Shown: piece by piece, positions 6,938 through 11,238 of the stretch
Position numbering within the stretch: the first letter of the stretch is position 1
How the letters are laid out: each line of letters starts with the position of its first letter
Assembly: GCA_023422775.1 (NCBI GenBank)
Contig: JAFAGM010000073.1
Span: 1-11,238 of the forward strand
DNA length: 11,238 nt
From: Pseudomonadota bacterium
GTDB taxonomy: Bacteria > Pseudomonadota > Alphaproteobacteria > Rhizobiales > Xanthobacteraceae
Reading direction: 5' to 3'
Notes under the pieces: generated by a model
Told to the model about the DNA's origin: nothing
Seen by the model: only the letters and a program-made list of their open reading frames with translations
The model's database searches: none
Program-made: the position numbers and the translations under genes

Positions 6938-7360
6938 ATGAATTGGCTTCCTAAGATCGGCATTGCCAGCGTGATCGCTGTGCTCATCGGCATGTCCAGC
7001 CCTGGCCAGGCACAACAGACGAAAGAATCTCCTGCCATGGCGAAAACCGGTCAGACACGTGCGCAGCAATTGATGGGCGATATCGCCCCCAAGCTTGCGG
7101 AGCTCACTGACAACGTCTTGTTCGGGGATGTCTGGGAGAGGCCGGGACTTGTGAAGCGGGATCGCAGCCTCGTCACCATCAGTGCCCTGATCGCCATGAA
7201 CCGCCCCGACCAGTTGCGGTCACATCTGGCTCTGGCGCGGCAGAACGGCGTAACTGAGACTGAAATCGTCGAGGCGATCACGCATCTGGCGTTCTACGCC
7301 GGATGGCCGAACGCGGTCAGCGCCGTCGCGATCGCGAGAGAGGTCTTCGCTCAGAAATGA
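6938..7360 (+). CDS. Exported carboxymuconolactone decarboxylase-family protein
   Basis: Predicted 140-residue protein starting at ATG 6938, 7 nt after ACGGAG; a longer in-frame ATG at 6722 lies inside the hydrolase gene and is rejected. Residues 1-25 form a signal peptide (GIASVIAVLIGMS core, GQAQ cleavage region). The CMD fold covers about 45-138, with the typical blocks RDRSLVTISALIAMNRPDQL (75-94) and ITHLAFYAGWPNAVSAVA (114-131). There is no C-x-x-C pair, so it is not an AhpD-type peroxidase; it resembles the gamma-carboxymuconolactone-decarboxylase-like group, many of which have no known substrate. Export is unusual for a family best known from the cytoplasm. Its stop overlaps the cupin start in ATGA, indicating translational coupling. 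Confidence 0.92.
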   Translation: MNWLPKIGIASVIAVLIGMSSPGQAQQTKESPAMAKTGQTRAQQLMGDIAPKLAELTDNVLFGDVWERPGLVKRDRSLVTISALIAMNRPDQLRSHLALARQNGVTETEIVEAITHLAFYAGWPNAVSAVAIAREVFAQK

Positions 7361-7878
7361 CGGAAACCATCGACGTTTCGCGCCGTGTGGTGCTTTCCGG
7401 CGCGGTCGCTACGGTACTGTCACTGTCGGCCGGACTGGCGCATGGTGGCACGCCAGCCGGCAATCACCTCAGGAGGACGAGCATGAACATCATGCGCAGT
7501 GGCTCGCTGCCATCGGCGAAAGGCGCGGCGGAGAATTTCACCGGCGCGGTTCGGATCGACATGCCCTTCAAGAGTAGTGCTCCCGCCCGCGTCGGCGGCG
7601 CGATTGTGACTTTCGAGCCCGGTGCCCGCACGGCGTGGCACACGCATCCCTTGGGCCAGACCCTGATCGTCACCTCAGGCATGGGCTGGGTACAAATAGA
7701 GGGTGGCCCCAAGGAGGACATCCGGGCCGGCGATATCGTCTGGATACCACCCGGCGAAAAGCACTGGCATGGCGCAACAACGGCCACGGCCATGACGCAC
7801 ATCGCCTTCTCCGAGGCGCTCGACGGCAAAACCGTGGATTGGATGGAGAAGGTGTCCGATGTGCAGTTCAACGACTAG
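7357..7878 (+). CDS. Mn-type cupin, (R)-hydroxynitrile (mandelonitrile) lyase-like
   Basis: Single-domain cupin. From ATG 7357 it is 173 residues with a twin-arginine leader (SRRVVLSGAVATVLSLSAGL). The metal ligands would be His95 and His97 in WHTHPLGQ, Gln101, and His136 in GEKHWHG. Counted from an internal ATG at 7483 these become His53, His55, Gln59 and His94, the numbering I recall for the manganese site of the Granulicella tundricola hydroxynitrile lyase, a protein of about the same 131 residues. Overall sequence (FTGAVRID, VTFEPGARTAWHTHPLGQTL, later DGKTVDWMEKV) fits that group. Such enzymes cleave or form cyanohydrins in vitro; the natural role is unclear, and other cupin isomerases or oxygenases are possible. 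It is the last gene of the operon. See the finding on the two starts. Confidence 0.9.
   Translation: MTETIDVSRRVVLSGAVATVLSLSAGLAHGGTPAGNHLRRTSMNIMRSGSLPSAKGAAENFTGAVRIDMPFKSSAPARVGGAIVTFEPGARTAWHTHPLGQTLIVTSGMGWVQIEGGPKEDIRAGDIVWIPPGEKHWHGATTATAMTHIAFSEALDGKTVDWMEKVSDVQFND
7471..7485 (+). promoter_or_regulatory. Strong internal ribosome binding site and start for the cupin
   Basis: AGGAGG (7471-7476), a 6-nt gap, then ATG (7483-7485). This is the best Shine-Dalgarno sequence in the window. It opens the frame exactly where leaderless cupin relatives begin (MNIMRSGSLPSAKG), giving a 131-residue cytoplasmic form without the Tat leader. Confidence 0.7.
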
Positions 7879-7943
7879 CCGTGCGACTTTCTGGTCCCAA
7901 GGGGGCAGGTGAACGCAGGAAGTAGCTACGAGGATGTCATCTA

Positions 7944-9299
7944 TTGCATGAAACTCGACTCTCTGAAGAAACGTCGGATACCATAAAAACGGCTCTGGAT
8001 GACGCGGAGCGAAAAGGTTTCCGCCTTGCTGTCATTGGGCGCACGGTCGCCATCTTGACGATCGCCTTGACCTCGCTCTGGGGCTACTACTTCCCGGTTA
8101 ATATCGCCGTTTCGGCTCTGACAGCGACGATTGCTTGCATAGGTCTAATGTCGCTCATGGCGGTTGGAACACGCTACGAGCGACAGGCCCGCTTTGCGCT
8201 ATTTGCCTTCGATGCGACGATCATTTCAGCGCTCATCGCCTTTGCCCCGCTGAGCAGCGGTGACGCAATTCCGCAAAACCTTGTTTTCATGACAAGCAGA
8301 GTCCAGAACTACTATATCGTTGTCGCCTCAGCAATTCTTACCCTTTCGCCGATTGTAGTGATTTGGACCGGCGCATGGTCTGTCGGAGGATTGATTTGGG
8401 CAACGCTGTGGATCATGTCAGGCATGGACAATTACCTGACCTTTGGAGATCTGCCGCCTGGGCCATCGAGGGATGATTATTTTAACACGGTCCTGAATCC
8501 CGATTTTTTGGGCACTGCGTCCAGGGGTATGGAAGCGCTCATTCTCAGTGCAGTAACAGCCATTGCGGCATTGGCGGTCCGGCGCGCGCGAACAGTTGTG
8601 CAGGACCATGCACACGCAGAGGCTGGAAGAGTCCGCGTTCAGAACCTGTTCGGACGCTATGTTCCAGCCCCGGTTGTCCGTGAGCTGATATACCAAGGGC
8701 ATCTTACACCGCAAATGCGACAAGCCACCTTGCTGTTCGCCGACATCGAGGGGTTTACGAGATTGGCTGAAAACACGCCGCCTGAGAAGCTGGTCAATCT
8801 GCTTAATGAGCTCTTTTCCCAGGTAAGTGCCATCATTGATCGAAACGGCGGTGTGGTTATCAACTATATCGGTGATGCCATCATTGCGTCATTCAACGCG
8901 CCTCTGCCAGCTGAAGATCACGCGGCGCGAGCCATTGAAGCGTCTCGCGCAATCCTGGCCATGGTCGCCGCCCAGCAGTTTGAAGGCTTCACCATTAGCC
9001 TCAGGATCGGCATTGCCACGGGCGCGGTGGCCGCTGGTACTGTGGGCGGCGGCGAACGCCAGACGTATACCCTCTATGGCGATGCCGTGAACCTTGCGCA
9101 GCGACTGGAGGCCCTAAACAAGGAGCTATCGACCAAATGCCTGATCTGCGAAACAACGGCCAGGCAGGCCAATGGAGCGCGCGATCGACTGACAAGCTTG
9201 GGCGTCGTATCGATCCGAAATCGCGAACTCCCCACCGAGGTATTCACGTTACCGATGACATCTCGAACCGCATTAAGGGGCGCGTCGAGGCCTGACTAG
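7944..9299 (+). CDS. Membrane class III adenylate/guanylate cyclase
   Basis: Predicted 451-residue protein. No ATG or GTG precedes it in frame before a stop at 7923-7925; TTG 7944 with GAGGA 9 nt upstream is the likely start. About six membrane helices occupy 30-213, ending in a short linker with the signature NLFGRYVPAPVVREL (234-248) that precedes many bacterial cyclase domains. The catalytic domain (about 260-400) has metal aspartates Asp267 (FADIEGFT) and Asp311 (YIGD), and transition-state Asn383 and Arg387 (VNLAQR). The second purine-contact position is Thr376, common in bacterial adenylate cyclases, but the adenine-selecting Lys is Asn307 (VINYIGD). It should make a cyclic nucleotide at the membrane; whether cAMP or cGMP is open. 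It starts 65 nt after the cupin stop and is probably a separate unit. Confidence 0.93.
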   Translation: MHETRLSEETSDTIKTALDDAERKGFRLAVIGRTVAILTIALTSLWGYYFPVNIAVSALTATIACIGLMSLMAVGTRYERQARFALFAFDATIISALIAFAPLSSGDAIPQNLVFMTSRVQNYYIVVASAILTLSPIVVIWTGAWSVGGLIWATLWIMSGMDNYLTFGDLPPGPSRDDYFNTVLNPDFLGTASRGMEALILSAVTAIAALAVRRARTVVQDHAHAEAGRVRVQNLFGRYVPAPVVRELIYQGHLTPQMRQATLLFADIEGFTRLAENTPPEKLVNLLNELFSQVSAIIDRNGGVVINYIGDAIIASFNAPLPAEDHAARAIEASRAILAMVAAQQFEGFTISLRIGIATGAVAAGTVGGGERQTYTLYGDAVNLAQRLEALNKELSTKCLICETTARQANGARDRLTSLGVVSIRNRELPTEVFTLPMTSRTALRGASRPD

Positions 9300-10040
9300 A
9301 CAGCCCCGGCCCCCATTGATGAACGAGTTTCATAAATGCAATATTCTCTTGCCTTCTAATCGTTCACTCTTGGCCATCGCATGTTTCGGATAGGGCAATA
9401 GCCCCGCACGATCGAAGCGGGCTGCGATTGCCAATGCAGACTTATGGGCCGTCTCCGAGGAGTGGCAAGATTCGATTTCGGCAATGCCCATCGGTTCGCA
9501 GATGAGGAAGCACGCATGAGCGTTGCAAGACTGGCAGTCTCTCCATTATCGCTGTTATTCATCAACGGAAATTTCGAGTACGGAAGTTAGCAAGAGCACC
9601 CAACAAGTGGCACGCTAGCGGCAAAATCAAGCCGCTTAGTTGTTGTCCGCCGGGTCAGCCGGTGCGCGGAGCTGCTACGTGTCGCCAAGCTCGAACTGAG
9701 GGCCTAGGAACTCCGCTGCAATCATCGTCATGGCGGTAGAGGTGCCGAGGCCAATGTCAAATTTTGAGCCGCGGCCGTCGTTCGCGGCCATGCCGCCGCT
9801 CGCGGTGATCGTGCTGATTGCTTTGCTGTTCGCGAGTGGGCCGCTGCTCAGCGTCGCGCGTAGCGGCCCGAAAGCTTTCAAAGCGATTGCGGAGGATATC
9901 GATCTTCTGATCGCGCGTCTTATCGACTGCCATGATGGCCATTCCTGCAATTGGCGCTGGTCATTCTGCCGTGTTGGTCATTCTCCGACAGGGCAGTTTG
10001 GCTACCGAATACATCGTACTTTCTCTGATGGGCTACAATC
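9300..10040. other. Gene-poor stretch with degraded sequence
   Basis: About 740 bases without a convincing intact gene. Bases 9300-9670 hold only short frames without recognisable domains. Between 9675 and 10044 three overlapping frames compete. One is a minus frame with a molybdoenzyme-like segment (9678-9761, listed separately). One is a charge-rich minus frame of about 60 residues (9757-9942), with AGGA 8 nt before its second ATG. One is a plus frame (9730-10044) with a single hydrophobic helix (MPPLAVIVLIALLF). None can be preferred from sequence alone. The stretch lies downstream of both the cyclase and the relaxase and looks like decayed DNA. Confidence 0.55.
9678..9761 (-). pseudogene. 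Possible relic of a xanthine/aldehyde dehydrogenase molybdopterin-binding subunit
   Basis: The minus-strand translation over 28 codons contains FDIGLGTSTAMTMIAAEFLG followed by PQFELGDT and a stop. The pattern DIG-x-GT-x-T-x-MT-x-IAAE-x-LG ... FELGD is characteristic of the large molybdopterin-binding subunit of the xanthine dehydrogenase/CO dehydrogenase/aldehyde oxidoreductase family. Family members have about 8 residues between LG and the FELGD block where only two are present here, and the glycine-rich block expected next (GGS) is absent. Upstream sequence in the frame does not match. If real, it is a small fragment of a gene of about 2 kb. A chance match over so short a stretch cannot be excluded. 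Confidence 0.4.
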
Positions 10041-11238
10041 CTAGTATCGATGCCTAGGCCGCCGCTGACGGTTCGGGTTGCGTCCCGTGGCGCGCGACCA
10101 TTTCTTGCGCGACGGCTTGGTGTTCGTCCCGGTAGGAGAGAAGGAGGTGTCGTCGACATAAGCTTCAGGCGCGGCATCGAGCTGTTCTTGAACCTCTGTC
10201 TGCTGGATCCGGGCGATGTCGGCAAAGGTGGCGCGGCGAATACGGGCAGCGTGCGCATCTACCTCACTGCGAGAAGCCTCGCGCGCTTCAAAATACTGTT
10301 CGTCGCGCAATAGCTGCGCCGCATGACGGTTGGCAAGCCGCGTGCGATCGTCTTTGAGCTGACGGGCGAAGGGAACCCTGAGTTCGGTGATGCGATTATC
10401 GATGGCATCCCGGGTCTTCTGCATCTTTTGCAATGCGGCGATGATCTCCCGGTCACGGCCGATCACACGATTGAAGAAGCGGGTGGCGTTGGCAAACACG
10501 CCTGTGCGGCTCATGCGCTGCCTTAGGGCCTGCATGTCGCGATCAAGACGCGTGCGATCATTGCCGTAAGTGATCATCAGGTGCTGTTTGAAACGGTCAA
10601 TGGCAAGGCGCTGTCGCTCGGAAAGTTGCTTGCGGTCAGCCTCTTGTTGCGCTGTGCGTTCGCGCTCGACCTTGGTGCGGGACTTGTTGCGGTAGCCACG
10701 CATGAGCTCCCAATCCGGCCGCGGCACGGCAACATGCTTGACGATCTCACCGCGTGCCCGGCGTTCGTTGTTGCGCTCGCGTTCGGGAATGATTGTCAGA
10801 TCATGCTCACGGGAAAACGTCTGCGAAAACTTGGACAACTTGAAGAAGGCGCGCGAGCGCGCCACCGTGCTTCCGGTTTTCGGATCGACAAGGCAGACGA
10901 TGATGTGGACATGCGGAGGGATGCTATCGTTATGTTGCACGATGGCCGCCTGGCAGCTCTCCATGCCGAGCGCCTTCAGCGAACCGTGCGCGGCCTTCTT
11001 GAGCAGAGCAGTGTCGATGCGATGAGCATCATCAGGCGCGAAGCGCAAAGAGTAGGTGTAGACCGGATTGGCGAGCTTGCGGCCTTGTGAGCGGTACGGC
11101 GTACCGGGCGACGTTTGATGGTAGTGCAGGCGTTTGATGTCGTCCTGATGGATGGCCGTCCAGGCCATGATAGCACCGGCACGCTCCAGATCGCGCGCGC
11201 TGTCGTCGGAGGGAACGATCGGCAGGTTGACGAACGCG
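10041..11238 (-). CDS. Relaxase/mobilisation nuclease, C-terminal part (5' end outside window)
   Basis: The minus frame is open to the right edge; the codons before Met at 11166-11168 read AFVNLPIVPSDDSARDLERA, which looks like relaxase sequence, so that Met is probably internal. Relaxases nick oriT and lead the single strand through a type IV secretion system. Visible features are the block GRKLANPVYTYSLRFAPDD, the three-histidine metal motif (H-N-D-x4-HVH; HVH at 10905-10913), and NNERR after it. About 240 residues of arginine-rich, largely helical and coiled-coil-like sequence then follow, with a very basic tail (WSRATGRNPNRQRRPRHRY). The catalytic tyrosine would lie upstream, outside the window. 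It resembles relaxases of rhizobial and other alphaproteobacterial plasmids and integrative elements, marking this region as mobilisable or once so. No oriT could be identified. Confidence 0.88.
   Translation of the reverse strand, partial: AFVNLPIVPSDDSARDLERAGAIMAWTAIHQDDIKRLHYHQTSPGTPYRSQGRKLANPVYTYSLRFAPDDAHRIDTALLKKAAHGSLKALGMESCQAAIVQHNDSIPPHVHIIVCLVDPKTGSTVARSRAFFKLSKFSQTFSREHDLTIIPERERNNERRARGEIVKHVAVPRPDWELMRGYRNKSRTKVERERTAQQEADRKQLSERQRLAIDRFKQHLMITYGNDRTRLDRDMQALRQRMSRTGVFANATRFFNRVIGRDREIIAALQKMQKTRDAIDNRITELRVPFARQLKDDRTRLANRHAAQLLRDEQYFEAREASRSEVDAHAARIRRATFADIARIQQTEVQEQLDAAPEAYVDDTSFSPTGTNTKPSRKKWSRATGRNPNRQRRPRHRY

Noticed and set aside
9757..9942. Minus-strand small frame, charge-rich, with AGGA before its second ATG
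   Set aside because: It competes with overlapping frames on both strands and shows no recognisable domain; kept only as a mention in the gene-poor stretch.
9730..10044. Plus-strand frame with one hydrophobic helix
   Set aside because: It is antisense to the other candidate frames, and no family or clear start supports it.
10581..11090. Plus-strand frame of 169 codons within the relaxase region
   Set aside because: It is antisense to a relaxase with clear HVH and NNERR motifs.
1..11238. CRISPR arrays, rRNA, insertion-sequence ends and riboswitches
   Set aside because: No spaced repeat series, rRNA-like blocks, paired terminal repeats with transposase, or recognisable riboswitch motifs were seen by eye.

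Overview
This is GC-rich DNA from an alphaproteobacterium. The tRNA and gene styles, a GTTC-N7-GTTC LexA-type box, and a relaxase and SOS-associated peptidase of the kinds common in rhizobia and sphingomonads all point there, but genus cannot be resolved from this window. The layout looks like a chromosomal edge followed by a partly decayed accessory region. From the left, bases 3-587 are the 3' part of a conserved gene of unknown function. A complete tRNA-Arg(UCU) follows at 737-813, and 35 nt beyond its CCA end lies a short tandem repeat at 849-882. tRNA-Arg genes are frequent integration sites, but no integrase is visible here.

Bases 1059-3776 carry a DNA-transaction set. It starts with a broken SRAP/HMCES-type gene that has lost its middle and is frameshifted near its 3' end. 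Next is an intact GIY-YIG nuclease-like protein with a C-terminal HTH. Last is a tight two-gene unit: a ribbon-helix-helix protein and a four-helix membrane protein with a cytoplasmic-looking winged-helix tail. A near-perfect alphaproteobacterial LexA box sits just in front of the two-gene unit, so it is probably SOS-controlled. It is the best candidate here for an undescribed system.

Bases 4115-7878 are a metabolic block. A Tat-leader flavodoxin interrupted by an amber codon converges on a LysR-type regulator. Divergent from the regulator is a three-gene operon: secreted alpha/beta hydrolase, exported carboxymuconolactone decarboxylase-family protein, and a manganese-type cupin related to bacterial (R)-hydroxynitrile lyases. 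The cupin has two credible starts, one giving a Tat-leader form and one giving a 131-residue leaderless form. The block looks like a LysR-regulated, largely periplasmic detoxification or catabolic module; its substrate is unknown.

Bases 7944-9299 encode a membrane class III nucleotide cyclase whose adenine-selecting lysine is replaced by asparagine. About 740 bases with no convincing intact gene follow, including what looks like a short relic of a molybdopterin-binding xanthine/aldehyde dehydrogenase subunit. The window ends in the 3' part of a conjugative relaxase on the minus strand, running off the right edge. Two broken genes, one probable gene fragment, a gene-poor stretch and the relaxase together suggest an old mobilisable island undergoing decay.
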